From NCBI GenBank assembly GCA_030268105.1, contig BSDZ01000043.1, positions 39,343-103,342 on the forward strand: 64,000 nucleotides of DNA, in the 5' to 3' direction. Below, piece by piece: positions 43,772-56,548 of the stretch (its first letter is position 1; the number at the start of each line of letters is the position of its first letter). A program made the position numbers and the translations under genes. Source of the DNA: Volvox africanus (Eukaryota; Chlorophyta; Chlorophyceae; Chlamydomonadales; Volvocaceae). Below the pieces are notes generated by a model that was given only the letters and a program-made list of their open reading frames with translations, was not told where the DNA came from and did no database searches.

Positions 43772-44592
43772 TGTTGTGCTACGGTTAGTTTCCCGCCGAT
43801 GCGTAGGTCGATGTGATCCTACAAGGCGAAGTGCTTTTGTGATGAACGCATTACATATGAATGAATCTGCATGATATAAATGTATTCGCATACATTTATA
43901 TATGCATCTGGTATGTTATCATTATCCATCGCGACATCGCATCATGGCAAATCCGCCTAGCATGCATGAAAGGACCAACGCATTGAAATGTACATTATGC
44001 TCGTGCTACGAAACAATAAGTAATATTATCTGATATAATATTACTTCATTTAAGCACACGTTGAGAGCACCGCACCCGTCGCGATACATGCCCTGCAACC
44101 GGATATCGTTATCCGGACCCTTGCATCATGCGAATGCCGGAAAGGCTTATACGTTGTTATACGTAGACATCGCCTATACGCAGTAGGGTTGTCACATCTA
44201 GGATCGGCCTCCTGATGTGAATCGTACGGCATTGCGATACTGCGAGTATAACAGATGCGAGGACGGCTAAGCAAGACGATTCGATACCGGAGAACACTTG
44301 TGTGTTCTACATTACTATTGCTATACGCTACTCTACTTAGCCCGAGCTGAGCCTGAACTTCGCTAATCACCGCCGCGTGATGATTGCTTGCTTCCGGCGC
44401 TGACGGCGATTTCGTCCATTGCATCATTCCGATCCGTAAGACTGTAAGTTATATCTCTCTTCGTCTTGAAGTCTTCCGCTGTCTCTGTTTGCTCTCGCTT
44501 GCCTTGCTGTACTTGCAAGTGCTCGCGCATCGGTGTCGATAGTCTCCAGACGTGCAGATACTTATGAGCAAACGCGAACGAGAGGTACAACA
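43772..44592 (+). mobile_element. Solo family A LTR with 5-bp target duplication ACATT
   Basis: 821 bp with both termini, flanked by ACATT at 43767-43771 and at 44593-44597. It represents an insertion reduced to a solo LTR. Confidence 0.95.
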
Positions 44593-44743
44593 ACATTACC
44601 ATTCTCGTCGGAATTTACTCGTGCGTGAACGGTACGCGGAAGAAATTTCTAAGGTATAGAAACCATCTCTCTCTACCCTTGCAAGATACTAATTAGCATA
44701 TATGTCGGATAACCAGTATCAACGGACTACAGGGGGAGTGAAC
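44593..44743 (+). mobile_element. Internal region of the second B2 element, right part
   Basis: Continuation after the solo LTR, about 150 bp, no coding frame. Truncated by the LTR fragment that follows. Confidence 0.45.
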
Positions 44744-44799
44744 TGTTGTACCTCTCCTTCGTGTTTGCTCATAAACATCTTCGCGTCTGAAGGCTTCGA
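44744..44799 (-). mobile_element. 56-bp family A LTR terminus (minus strand)
   Basis: TGTTGTACCTCTCC... equals the 3' terminus of a family A LTR in inverted orientation. It is cut by the next family B LTR at 44800. Confidence 0.8.
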
Positions 44800-45620
44800 T
44801 GTTGTATGCGGGTTCGATCCCCACTTGCACCGAAGTAGACTGCATTATATTCGAGCATTACGAAGCATGATATAATCATATTAGCATGATATATTCGAGT
44901 ATATCTAGCTAATCAGGCATATCACATTCTCATCTACGACATCGCGCTGTCGGTCAACATGTTTGACTCGAGGCTGATAATTAATGCGCGATCTATCCGT
45001 TGGTATAATAATTCCGCGTTATAATGCTTTGAATATTATTACCTCATCTGTGTCCATAAACCATACGCGTATGCAAGAATGCAAACGCTAGCGATGGTTG
45101 GGTCGGCAACCGAATATCGATATTCGGGACCTTCGCATATTGCATGCGTTGCACTCATTAATATCACGGATTACGTGGTATTTAAAATAGTGCTATGAAG
45201 GTACTCACACTTGAGATCGAAATCCAGTGAGACCTGTACTGCACATTGGTATCCGCGACGTGATAGGTGCGAGGACGGCTGCCTAGAGACCGAAGTCGGC
45301 TTGACACTAATTTGGGTCAAGTACTCGTGTACTTAACTCGGTCTGATTCTGATATATACGTTTTACTCATTTATTATCGGCCTGAGCTATTCCAGCATAG
45401 CTATCCCAGCCGGATGATGAACGCTTGCCCGCGGGGTCTGACGGCAGACTCCTAATTTGCAGCTGAAGATCATTGTAAGTTGAATCTTTCCTTATTGATA
45501 AGCCTTCCGCTGTCACGTTGCTTGCACTGAAGTGTCTTACTGTTCATAAGCACCATGCACGTGTAGCTAATACTCAGACGTGCAGATTCAGTGCATGGTT
45601 GAAGAAGGAAGGATACAACA
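44800..45620 (+). mobile_element. Family B LTR (subtype B1), 5' LTR
   Basis: 821 bp from TGTTGTATGCGGG to GGATACAACA. From about 45207 on it is almost identical to 1-411. Confidence 0.95.
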
Positions 45621-46096
45621 AATTTGGTATCGAGACAGGTTCGTTGCCTGCCTGCCTAATGATGCTTGATCGGAAGTAAGTTCTTTCTAGGACGACTGTT
45701 GACGATGGGCGACGTAGCCCACTAGACATTATCGCCGAAGAACTTGTCCACGCTATATCAGATACTGTTGCTTCCAAATTGTGATTGCTTTTATACCTTT
45801 GTTAGTTTACTGCAATTGTGGTGTGAGCCTTCGCTCTGAGTTGCAGGTGAAACTTGTGGTCTGGCACCGCTCGCGATAGCTTCTGGTTACAACTTGCGTT
45901 CTAATCAGCTGGAGGCTTTGATTGCACGGACTACAGGGGCCATATCTACTCGAAGCCTGCAAGAGTATTTTCGGTGTGCTGACCAAATTGTTTGTACTCT
46001 TGTGCTAGATTCGTGTGAATCGCTTGCACACTTGCTTTAGAATTATGTGCATCGTTTTATTGTCACGCAATTTGAATATATTGGTCAGTGTTCCAT
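45621..46096 (+). mobile_element. Family B1 leader
   Basis: PBS AATTTGGTATCGAGACAGG and leader segments related to family A: RSPLDIIAEELVHAISD, ending TGA, and LAPLAIASGYNLRSNQLEAL after a TTGCAG acceptor. The leader ATG is AGG. Near-identical to 412-884. Confidence 0.7.
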
Positions 46097-47000
46097 GATG
46101 GCGGGACGTGACGACCCGTCGTTTGTAGCTTGGCATGCCAACCTGAGCCAGATACCGTTCCTAGAATGTTTGATAGGGATTCTGAGACTATTGACACAAT
46201 TACTGGCTCAAGATCCTCTTGTGTTTCAGGCCCCTATCCATCCTTACTACGCCACACTTGGCAGCCCTGACGGTTACAGATGGAATTGTCATCAACGGGG
46301 TTGCTATCGCCTCAAATGCAAGACCGCGCCCAAAGGTAATGAGGTGAAGTGGTTTACTATCCCGGCACCGAAATTGTTTACCTTGCATGATATGAATGTT
46401 GAGCGTGACATTGGTGAATGCAACTCATTTCTATCTACGTGATATTTGGAAGTACCTGCAGTTGGTCCATGGCGGTGAACATGGATGAGGTGAGGTGTCT
46501 CTTTGTTGGGAATACCCTCGAGGGTATAGCAAGGACATGTATGATCAATGGATCACTGCACGGGAAAACATCACGTTTGATGAGTTGATTGTCGCCCTAC
46601 TTGCACACTTTATCCCACAAGTCACGTGGATATTGAGGCACGCTGTATACTAGCCTTCGGCTCCTTTTTCATGTTTCTGAATGAAACTGTAACTGCCTAC
46701 CAATCGTTTTGAGGCTCTTGTGATGCCATTTATCCCTAAGAGCTGAGATGTGTATTTTAGCTAGAGAAAATGCTTTAAGATTTGTGCCTCATGTGACTGC
46801 CATGCAAGCGCAGGACTCATGACTGACAAAATGGGAAGTGTATGCAATCCAAGCTTGTGCGTTGGAAGGAGATCACTCTCTGTTGGAGATGTGCGGTGAG
46901 TTATCTCTGATGGATTGCCATTGGTTGCCGCCTTTGGCCCCACGGTCAAAGTAGGGGGATGCCTGGATTGATGCGGAGTTGACTCCATCCCGGACAGCTG
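46097..47000 (+). pseudogene. gag: Decayed gag of the B1 element
   Basis: Begins with MMAGRDDPSFVAWH (ATG 46096), comparable to the MSxxxDDTP start of family A. It then reads in shifting frames through LFVGNTLEG-like and ITFDELIVALLAHF blocks (about 46480-46620). Many stops and frameshifts. No intact zinc knuckle is seen. Confidence 0.7.
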
Positions 47001-48497
47001 AACAAATGCATGGTCGGTGGTCATTCGTATGTCCAACTGTGAAGCATCGTTGCTTTTAGTCCTTGAGAACGTATCGTTGTTCATCCCCTCATCTCCAAGT
47101 GAGCCGTTCGAACAGCTGGTCAGGTAACAGGAGATGCAGACATCAATGTCCGGACACTCCCGCATGTTTGTTGCTTACTATTTCACAGCCAGCGTAGGGC
47201 TACCGCTTTGTTAAACAGTAGCCAACGTGTCCTCTGATTCAAGTCAGGCCTGTATTGATTGATGATGTGAACGTGGCGGGATCCGCAGTTCTGTTGCCGG
47301 AATTGTCCTATGCCTTTGATGTCTGATATGAAGCTCCTATGACGGGTTATATTAATTTTGAGCCCGTTCTGGAATCACTTTTGTTATCTGTGGAGTCGAC
47401 TCTGACAGGTTAGTTGTGTTTCTGTTATTGAAGTCGGCCTCGCTGGGTCGAATGATGAAGGCACTTGAGGATACTAGTGCCAGTGACGACTTCATCTCAG
47501 CAAAGGAGGTGAAGGTGTTGGGGTCGACCCCACAGTCATCTGATTGTGTCAGGTTACCCTCGTTGATGAGGGTAAGCATCCCATCGTGGGCAGGATCACC
47601 CTTAGTCGTCGAAGGACCCTCTGTGTGTTGGGGCCCAATGAGTGCAACAAGGTCCTCTCGGAGACAGCACTACATGGACATTGGGTGCCGCGAACATAAC
47701 GACAGTACCGCGCGCGCATCGATATGGAGTCCAGCACAATTGGCCGTTGTCCAAAAGGGAACCTATTGCCTAAGGTACCTTGTCTGTCGTACCAAGATGT
47801 CAGAGGAGGGCGGAACTGTTGCGGAGCCTGAGGTTAATTTCACTTTGGCAGCAATCGCCAGCGGAAATCACGAACCCAAGCTAATTGGGGCACAAAGAAA
47901 ACCGATCGGATGATACGGAAAGGCGCCCATGTGTTGCTTGTGAGGCCACGGGTTGCAATCGAATGCTACCACCATGCAGTCCACCGTGAAGGATCTTGAG
48001 GTCGAAGCCCTCCTGCATAAATATGCTGATGTCTTTGGTGACATCCCAGGGCTCCCACCGATGTTACCTGCTGACCATCTGATCCCTCTTGTGCTCGAGC
48101 CACAACCCGTTTCACAACCTATGTACAGGTTAAGCTCGCTAAAGTTCAGCGGATGAAACGGCAAGTGAGGGATCTGCTCGCAAAGGGTATGGTTCGGCCC
48201 AGCACGTCGGCCATATTCTGCACGGATATTGTTTGTCGGTAAGAAGGATGGGATGTTGCATATGTGCATTGATTGTCGGGGCTTGAATGGCGACTACGGT
48301 TAAAAATCGCTACCCTTTGCCGTGGCGTCGATGACCTGCTCGATAAGCTGAAGGGCTCAGCTTATTTTTCCTCGATTGACCTTCAACAAGGGTATAATCA
48401 GATACGCATCACCTGCCTCTGATATTCCGAAAAACCGCTTTCCGGAACCCCTTTTTGGTCACTTCGAGTACCACAGGTCTTGTCGTTTGGACTTACT
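47001..48497 (+). pseudogene. pol: Decayed pol of the B1 element (protease to RT)
   Basis: Retropepsin region 47446-47600 reads EDTSASDDFIS, so the catalytic DTG is DTS. The linker to RT lies around 47953-48156 ([20 protein letters not shown]). RT start follows with KNRYPLP-like and [15 protein letters not shown] blocks in broken frames to 48497. There a family A LTR interrupts it after the GHFEY region. Confidence 0.8.
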
Positions 48498-49327
48498 TGT
48501 TGTGCTACGGTTCATTTCCCGCCGATGCGTAGGTCGATGTGATCCTACATGGCGAAGTGCTTTTGTGATGAACGCATTACAGATGAATGAATCTGCATGA
48601 TATAATGTATTCGCATACATTTATATATGCATTTGGCATGTTGTCATTATCCATCGCGACATCGCATCATGGCAAAATCCGCCTAGCATGCATGAAATAC
48701 CGAATCCTTGAAGTGCGCATTATGCTCGTGCTACGAAACGATAAGTAATATTATCTGATATAATATTACTTCATTAAGCACACGTTGAGAGCGCCGCACC
48801 TCGTCGTGATACATGCCTTGCAACCGGATATCGTTATCCGGACCCTTGCATCATGCGAATGCCGGAAAGGCTTATACGTTGTTATGCGTAGACATCGCCT
48901 AGGACGCAGTAGGGTTGTCACATCTAGGATCGGCCTCCTGATGTGAATCGTACGGCACTGCGATGACTGCGAGTATAACAGATGCGAGGGACGGGCTAAG
49001 CTAGTCGAGACATTCGATACCGGAGAACACTTGTGTGTTCTACATTACTATTGCTATACGATACTCTACTTAGCCCGAGCTAAGCCTGAACTTCGCTAAT
49101 CACCGCCGCGTGATGATTGCTCGCTTCCGGCGCTGACGGCGATTTCGTCCATTGCATCATTCCGATCTGTAAGACTGTAAGTTATATCTCTCTTCGTCTT
49201 GAAGTCTTTCCGCTGTCTCTGTTTGCTCACGCTTGCCTTGCTGTACTTGCAAGTGCTCGCGCATTCGGTGTCGATAGTCTTCAGACGTGCAGATACTCAT
49301 GAGCAAACGCGAACGAGAGGTACAACA
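48498..49327 (+). mobile_element. Family A LTR, 5' LTR of element A4
   Basis: 830 bp with both termini, carrying the CACATC...GATGTG variant of the covarying stem. It is inserted in family B pol. Confidence 0.95.
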
Positions 49328-49799
49328 ATTTGGTATCGAGACCAGGTTCGTTGCCTAAACTGTCTCTCTTGTCTAATCGGAAGTAGGTTCTTTCTATGGC
49401 GAGTTCCAGCGACGAACCACGAGGACCGCTAGATACTTTTGCCGAAGACCTAGGCCGCGGCCGTTTTGGACGCCGCCGCTTCAGGTTTGTAATTGTTTAA
49501 TTGCTTTTGCTTAGATTGCTGCACTTGTTGTGTAAGTGTAACGCTCTGAGTCGCAGGTAATCTCAGTGCACCCGGCATTACTTGCCGCGGCGACTGAGAC
49601 CGGGTTTTCGTCCGACCAGGTTGGCGACTCTCATTGCTCAAACTACGGAGATCAGGACTCAGCTGGGCAATTACTTGCTGAGTTTGCTGAATCTTCTCAA
49701 GAGTACTGTCGGTAGGCTCACCGAATCGCTTTTGTACTCTTGCCTTTGCGATAGAAGTCGGCTTCTATTACGCAAAACCTAGGGTATCATTTCGTGTTC
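49328..49799 (+). other. 5' leader of element A4
   Basis: PBS with one inserted base (GAGACCAGG), the leader ORF starting MASSSDEPRGP (ATG 49396) with an indel, and the second leader segment. Confidence 0.7.
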
Positions 49800-51044
49800 C
49801 ATGTCCCGCGGAACACGACGATACGACCGCACACTAGCCTAGCTAGCCAACCCGATTTTGTTGTGGCTGCTAGAGCACCGGATAGAGGTCTTGAGATTGT
49901 TGGCGCGCGAGCCACTCAAGAGCCCCTTTTTCCTTCAGACCCCTGCTCACTTAATTGTGCCGCATTCAGCAGTGAACACAAATATGGGACAACACTGCTG
50001 GACCAAGGGTTCTGCCATTACCTCAAGCTCGAGGGCATGATGACATCCCTGAGGTGATGAGATTGTCGATTCCCGTTCCTAGGCTCAATATTTCGCTGAC
50101 CGACAAGACACCAGAGCATAGCATAGCCGATGCAACTCGTGCGTACGTGCGTGATGCTAAAAAGTACCTCCAGGCTGTTCATGGTGGCGATAATGACGGT
50201 ATCAGGTGTCTCTTCGTTGGTAACACCCTCGAGGGCGCAGCGAAGGACTGGTATCGCAATTGGACCAACGCCCGGGGCAAGCTATACTTTGACGAGTTGG
50301 TCGCCGCTTTGCTCGCACGATTCGCTACTGAGGTTCAAGCACGCGATGTGGAAGCTCGTAAGGCTTTGGCAGCCGGTAGCTACCACATGCGTCGGGATGA
50401 AATGTACCTGCGTAACCAGTCACGCTTCGAAGCACTTGTGACTCCCATTGCTGACCTCACCGAATCTGAGCGTGTCTTTTGGTTTAGGCGAGGCCTAAAC
50501 GAAACTTTTGGCTAAATGGTGCGCCACTGACTTGGTTGGAGCGCAGATCAAGTCGTATGACGCGTTGGTCGCTTTTGCTAGGGCGCGGAGATACGACTCC
50601 TTGCCGGCGGAGGAAGAAGTCAAGTCTGCCCCTCGTGCAAATGCTGTGCAGGTGCAGGATCCGCTTGGGGAAGCTGTAGCTCTCGACCAGGACCCTCGGC
50701 GCGACCCGCCCCACGCCTACTGCCCGCGACGCGACGCAGCAACGGGCAACGCAAGGCGCGCGGGGCGCTAGCTCGGGTGTCCGTGGTACAGGAGGAGCAG
50801 GTCCGAGCTCGGACCCAGCTAGGAACAGGAAGCGTGGTGGTGCGCCGTCGGTCGGCAGCCGCACAGCGTTCCGACCCCAACGCGAAGCGTACTCGTACGG
50901 ACGACACATTTATGCCAAAATGGAATTGCAATCGTTCCGAATTCGAGCGTCGAAAATTGGCCAACGTTTGTCTACGGTGTGCGAGAGCCATTCTACGAAG
51001 GATTGCCCTTAATGGCCGTCCGGTTTGTACCTCAGCCGAAATAG
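49800..51044 (+). pseudogene. gag: Gag of element A4, frameshifted
   Basis: All gag regions are present in order, ending with the zinc knuckle and TAG (51042-51044), but spread over four frames by single-base indels. Protein blocks match A6 almost exactly. Confidence 0.88.
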
Positions 51045-51788
51045 GGGCTTGCCCGGGTTCCTGCGGAGGGGCTCTACCTGGGTTTTCTGAACTAACGCGT
51101 GGTCGGTGGTCATCCTTACGCCAGCCGTTAAGGCATTGTTGCCTTGTGTACTTGGACACATCGAGCGAGTCATTGCGCGACGTATCCACGCTTGACGGAC
51201 GCACGGGACTTCTCTGCTTCGATCCGTTGTGTAAATTTGTTTACACCTCGCCGTCCCCTGTCGTCTATCGATCTGTCCAACCACGTCGTTTTGTTCATCC
51301 CCTCGTCTCTGCGTGAGATGTCGGAACAGTTGGCCATATACAGGAGGTGTAGGCGTCAATATCCAGGCACTGCTGCATGTGTTTTACTCCCCGCTTTCTG
51401 TCGGCGCAAGGCAGAGGCATCGCTAAGGGGTATGCGGCATGTCCACCGGTTCGTACCGGGCACCGTTTTGTTTAATGGTGTGGATCGGGAGGGTACGCTG
51501 GCTCCGTGGCCACGCCTATCCTACTCGGTTGACGTTTGGTACGAAGCTCCTGATGGGGGTGCCGTTGGTTACGGACCCGCCTTAAGTGCACTGACGTTGT
51601 CTGCTGGGCAGTCGCTCGTAGATAACCGTGTCCCTGTGGTCAGATCGGTTTGAATGGCCGTACTCTGAAGGCACTTGTTGACACCGGTGCCAGCGACGAC
51701 TTCATCTCTGTCGCAGAGGTGAACGCGCTGGGGTTGTCCCCAGAGTCGTCTGATTGTCCACAGGTTACCCTTGCTGACGGGGGTAAGC
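51045..51788 (+). pseudogene. pol: Pol N-terminal part of element A4
   Basis: MTase-like segment, then retropepsin DTGASDDF (about 51680). Cut at 51788 (after GGGGGTAAGC) by a minus-strand LTR. Confidence 0.82.
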
Positions 51789-52608
51789 TGTTGTACCTCT
51801 CGTTCGCGTTTGATTCATGAGTATCTGCACGTCTGAAGACTATCGACAACGATGCGCGAGCACTTGCAAGTACAAGCAAGGCAAGCGAGAGCAAACAGAG
51901 ACAGCGGAAAGACTTCAAGACGAAGAGAGAGTATAACTTACGGTCTTACAGATCGGAATGATGCAATGGACGAAATCGCCGTCAGCGCCGGAAGCAAGCA
52001 ATCATCACGCGGCGGTGTTAGCGAAGTTCAGGCTTAGCTCGGCTAAGTAGAGTATCGTATAGTAATAGTAATGTAGAACACCCAGTGTTCTCCGGTATCG
52101 AATGTCTCCACTAGCTTAGCCGTCCTCGCATCTGTTATACTCGCAGCATCGCAGTGCCGTACGATTCACATCAGGAGGCCGATCCTAGATGTGACAACCC
52201 TACTGCGTCTAGGCGATGTCCAAGCATAACAACGTATAAGCCTTTCCGGCATTCGCATGATGCAAGGGTCCGGATAACGATATCCGGTTGCAGGGCATGC
52301 ATCGCGACGAGTGCGGCGCTCCCACGTGTGCTTTAATGAGTAATATTATATCAGATAATATTACTTATCGTTTCGTAGCACGAGCATAATGCGCACTTCA
52401 ATGATTCGTATTTCATGCATGCTAGGCGGATTTGCCATGATGCGATGTCGCGATGGGATAATGACAACATGCCAGATGCATATATAAATGTATGCGAATA
52501 CATTATATCATGCAGATTCATTCATATGTAATGCGTTCATCACAAAAGCCTTCGCCTCGTAGGTTCGCGTCGACTACGCGTCGGCGGGAATGAACCGTAG
52601 CCACAACA
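51789..52608 (-). mobile_element. Family A LTR, 3' LTR of minus-strand element A5
   Basis: 820 bp, and directly followed (minus-strand upstream) by the polypurine tract at 52609-52623, so it is a 3' LTR. Confidence 0.92.
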
Positions 52609-54429
52609 ATTATCCCCCTCCCGTATGCAGCGTCCTCGCTGCATCATACAGCATCGACTGCAGGGGTCATTGGGCTTGCGTGGCACGTTTGCGGGCTTCT
52701 TCGAGCAGGGGTTTCATGTCCTGTGAGAAGTTGCGTGCCGGTTCCATGAGTTTGTGCTCGTCGGCTATACCCTGTCCACTATAACCAAGTTACTCGTGTA
52801 CTGTTCGCTTACGTCGGTGTCGGCCCACACGACGCGCGCGATAATCTAACACCCGCTCCCAATCGTAAAACTTCTGTTTACAGCGATCCAGTCTCGGAAC
52901 TGGTTCGATCGCTGCGGGGGCGTTAGAAGGCTCAGGGACGGGTTCCGTACCACGATACGACGAACAAGCGATACGTGGAACGTGGGTGAATGGTCATGTC
53001 AGCAGGTAATGCAAGCTCACAGCCACATTCCCAACCATGCGCATGACAGGATACGGACCAATCCAGCGGGGTAAAAGTTTTCGGGATCCGTCGGCCAAGG
53101 ACGCAAGTTCTTGGTGCTTAGCAACACGAGTTCCCTTCGAAAACGTCACATCCTGCTTAGATTTGTTATAGTATTCCGTCGTTCGTTGCTGCGCCGCGTC
53201 CAAACACGACTTCGCGTCCTGTGATTCGGGACATAAAAAGACTTGGCAAAAAGTTTAGCAGCAGGCACGTTCACTTCCCAACTCACGCCACAACGGGTAG
53301 CGCGGGATGAAACCCCAGTAGTTAAGAAAGAACGGGCTTTTGCCTGTAGAGCGGTTAACAGCATTGTTAAGCGCGAATTCTGCCGCAGTCAAATACGTAT
53401 CCCAACGAGTGGTGTGCGACCAGCATAATTGCGCACATATCACCCAACGTGCGGTTTGTGCGTTCGGTTTGACCATCAGTCTGCGGGTGATACGCCGGTG
53501 CTCAGGTTGACGCGCATGCCAACTAGTTTGCAGAGCGCTTCCCAAAAACTTAGACGTGAACTGCACACCCACAGTCCGAAATCACATTTTTTGGAACCCC
53601 CGTGTAACCGAACCACATTGTCGAAAAAACAAACGTGCGGTTTGCTCAGCCGTGCAGGATGACGTGCATGTGCTAGGTGAACCATCTTAGTCAGACGATC
53701 GACCCTTACGGAAACACCGCATCGTATCCCCCCTCAGTTTTGGGCAAGCGCGACTACGAAGTCCATGGAAACACTTTCCCAAGGCGCATCCGGGACAGGC
53801 AACGGTTGCAACAACCCATGGCCCTTACCGGACAAAGCCTTATTGCGCTGGCACAGACTGCATGTCTGGACGAAGTTCGCCGCATCCTTAGCCAAACGAG
53901 GCCACCAAAAGGAACGTTGCACCAAGTCGATCATCGCTTGCTACCAGGGTGGTCCTGCTAACGGGTCCTCGTGGAACCGCGCAAGGATGTCGTAGCGTAG
54001 CGCGTCGTCATTCGGAACGACGATTTGCGTAGCTGCACCCTCCGTCCGTAGCCAAAGGCCATTCTGGCTTGCGAAGGTTTTCTACATTAGCCGGGTCGCG
54101 AACCAGGGCGTCTTGCGTTGTAGGCAACCTTCAACCGCTCCGCGAGGTCCGTCGCGATCGGTACCTTCCTCGCTACGCGGCCGCACGACGGGCGCTGCCA
54201 AAATTGCAGCGTGTAGCGACGGATGTCGACTGAGAGCATCGGCAATATTCAATTTACCAGAAATATACTCCCAGGTGCAGTTGAACTAGCTAGATATTCC
54301 ATCCACCTAGCTTGACGGCGGTTCAACGTCGGAACGCTTTGCAAAAACGTTAGGGGCTTGTGGTCAGTCTTTAAAGTAAACGTGGCGTCCCTCGATGTAA
54401 CAGCGCCATTCCTTTAAAGCATGCAGCAC
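52609..54429 (-). pseudogene. pol: 3' half of pol, element A5 (RNase H, integrase, chromodomain)
   Basis: Minus strand: end of RNase H at 54250-54420, integrase zinc finger (CSLCQRNK, about 53850), integrase core, integrase C-terminus (RWIGPYPVMRMVGNVAV, about 53040), chromodomain near 52750-52830. Numerous single-base indels. Truncated at 54429 by a family B LTR piece. Confidence 0.88.
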
Positions 54430-54795
54430 GATATTAATGGATTCAACGCATGCAATATGCGAAGGTCCAAACATCGATATTCGGTTTGCCGACCCAACCA
54501 TCACGATCCGTCGTGTTCTCGCATACACGTATGGTTTATGACACGGATGAGTAATAATATTTAAAGTATTATTACGTGAGATATTATTCCAATGGATCAG
54601 ATTAGCACATTAATATCAGCCTCGAGTCAAACATGTTGACCGACAGCGCGATGTCGTAGATGATAATGCGACATGCCTGATTAGCTAGATATACTCGAAT
54701 ATATCATGCTAATATGATTAATATCATGCTTCATAATGCTCGAATATAATGCTGTCTACTTCGGTGCAAGTGGTGATCGAACCGGCGTACAACAA
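54430..54795 (-). mobile_element. Family B LTR fragment (3' LTR, first 366 bp)
   Basis: Minus-strand TGTTGTACGCCGGTTCG at 54795 adjoins a polypurine tract. Only the first part of the LTR remains. Confidence 0.85.
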
Positions 54796-55262
54796 CTATC
54801 CCCCCTCCCGTATGCAGCGTCCTCGCTGCATCGGGCAGCATCGACTGCAGAGATCATTGGGTCTGTGTGGCATGAATGCGGGCTTCCTCCAATAAAGAGT
54901 TCATATCCAGCGAAAAGTTACGTGTTGGCTCCCATGAGTTATGCTCGCTTGAATACCCAGTCCACTTGACTTGATACTCGTGGATTGTCCGCTTACGCCG
55001 GTGTCGGCCAACACGGCAAGTACGATAATCTAACACCCACTCCACATTGTAAACCTTCTGTTTACCAGCGATCCAGGTCTCCAGGACTGGTTAAACCGCT
55101 GCAGGGGTGTTAGCAAGCTCAGGGGCAGGTTCCGTACCACAATAAGGCATACGAGGGATACATGGAACGTGGGGTGAAGCATACCCTTAGCAGGCAAATC
55201 AGTCGCCTGGCACTGCACTTCGTCCATCATAGTGGGCTCAACCTGTACATGGGTCGTGCAAA
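54796..55262 (-). pseudogene. Internally deleted family B pol, copy 1
   Basis: Minus strand: RT start (DEVQCQATDLPAKGM, about 55180-55230) is fused directly to the integrase end (LHPTFHVSLVC). A chromodomain follows ([20 protein letters not shown], 54854-55045), then TGA, hairpin and polypurine tract. RT palm, RNase H and the integrase core are missing. Confidence 0.8.
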
Positions 55263-56048
55263 TGTTGTATCCTTCCTTCTATCAATCATGCACTGATCTG
55301 CACGTCTGAGTGTTAACTACACATGCATGGTGCTTACAAACAGCAAGACACTTCAGTGCGAGCAACATGACAGCGGAAGATAAGGAAAGATTCAACTTAC
55401 AATAGTCTTCAATTGCAAATTAGAAGTCTGCCGTCAGACCCTGCGGGCAATGTTCAATCATCCGGCTGAAGATGCTATGCTAGAATAGCTCAGGCCGAAT
55501 ATAAATGCATAAAAATGTATGTATGGCGAATTAGGTAGAGTTAAGTACGCGAGTACTTAGTCCAAAGTAGCATGAGCGACTTCGGTCTCTAGGCGGCCGT
55601 GCCTCGCACCTATCACGTCGCGATACCGATGTTGCAGGTACAGTCTACAGTCTTCGTAGCACTGTTCTGAATATCGCGTAAACCGTGATATTAATGAATG
55701 CAACGCATGCAATATGTGAAGGTCCGAATATCGATATTTGGTTGCTGACCCAACCATCGCGATCGTCGCATTCTTGCATACGCATATGGTTTATGACACG
55801 ATGAGTAATAATATTCAAAGCATTATTACGCGGAACATTATACCAACGGATAGATCGCGCATAAATAATCAGCATCAAGTCAAACATGTTGACCGACAGC
55901 GCAATGTCCGTAGATGATAATGCGACATGCCTGATTAGCTAGATATACTCGAATATATCATGCTAATATGATTATATCATGCTTCATAATGCTCGAATAT
56001 AATGCTGTCTACTTCGGTGCAAGTGGTGATCGAACCGGCGTAACAACA
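55263..56048 (-). mobile_element. Family B LTR, 3' LTR of copy 2
   Basis: 786 bp with both termini. It adjoins the polypurine tract of the next fragment and is inserted into the pol of copy 1 at 55262. Confidence 0.88.
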
Positions 56049-56548
56049 ACTATCCCCCCTCCCGTATGCAGCATCCTCGCTGCATTGGACAGCATCGACT
56101 GCAGAGATCATTGGGTCTGTGTGGCACAAATGCGGGTTTCCCCCAATAAAGAGTTCATATCCGGTGAAATGTTACGTGCTGGCTCCCATGAGTTATGCTC
56201 GCTTGAATACCCATGTCCACTTGACTTGGTAACTCGTGCAGTTGTCCGCTTATGCCGGCGTCAGCCCACACGGCAAGTACGATAATCTAACACCCACTCC
56301 ACATTGTAAACCTTCTGTTTACCAGCGATCCAGATCTCCGGGACTGGTTAAGCCGCTGCAAGGGGTGTTAGCAAGCTCAGGGGCAGGTTCCGTACCACAG
56401 TAAGGCATACGAGGATACATGGAACATGGGGTAACGTATACCCTTAGCAGGCAAATCAGTCGCCTGGCACTGCCACTTCGTCCATCTTAGTGGGGCTCAA
56501 CCTGTACATGCATCGTGCAACAGGTTGTGCTTCAGGTACTGTTGTGTC
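56049..56548 (-). pseudogene. Internally deleted family B pol, copy 2
   Basis: Carries the same RT-to-integrase fusion as copy 1 (junction at about 56435-56445), then integrase end, chromodomain and polypurine tract. Its 5' part is cut by the insertion of element A6 at 56549. Confidence 0.8.

Noticed and set aside
44806..44825. tRNA-like B box (GGGTTCGATCCCC) at the family B LTR start
   Set aside because: No matching A box or cloverleaf; it is part of the LTR terminus in all family B copies.
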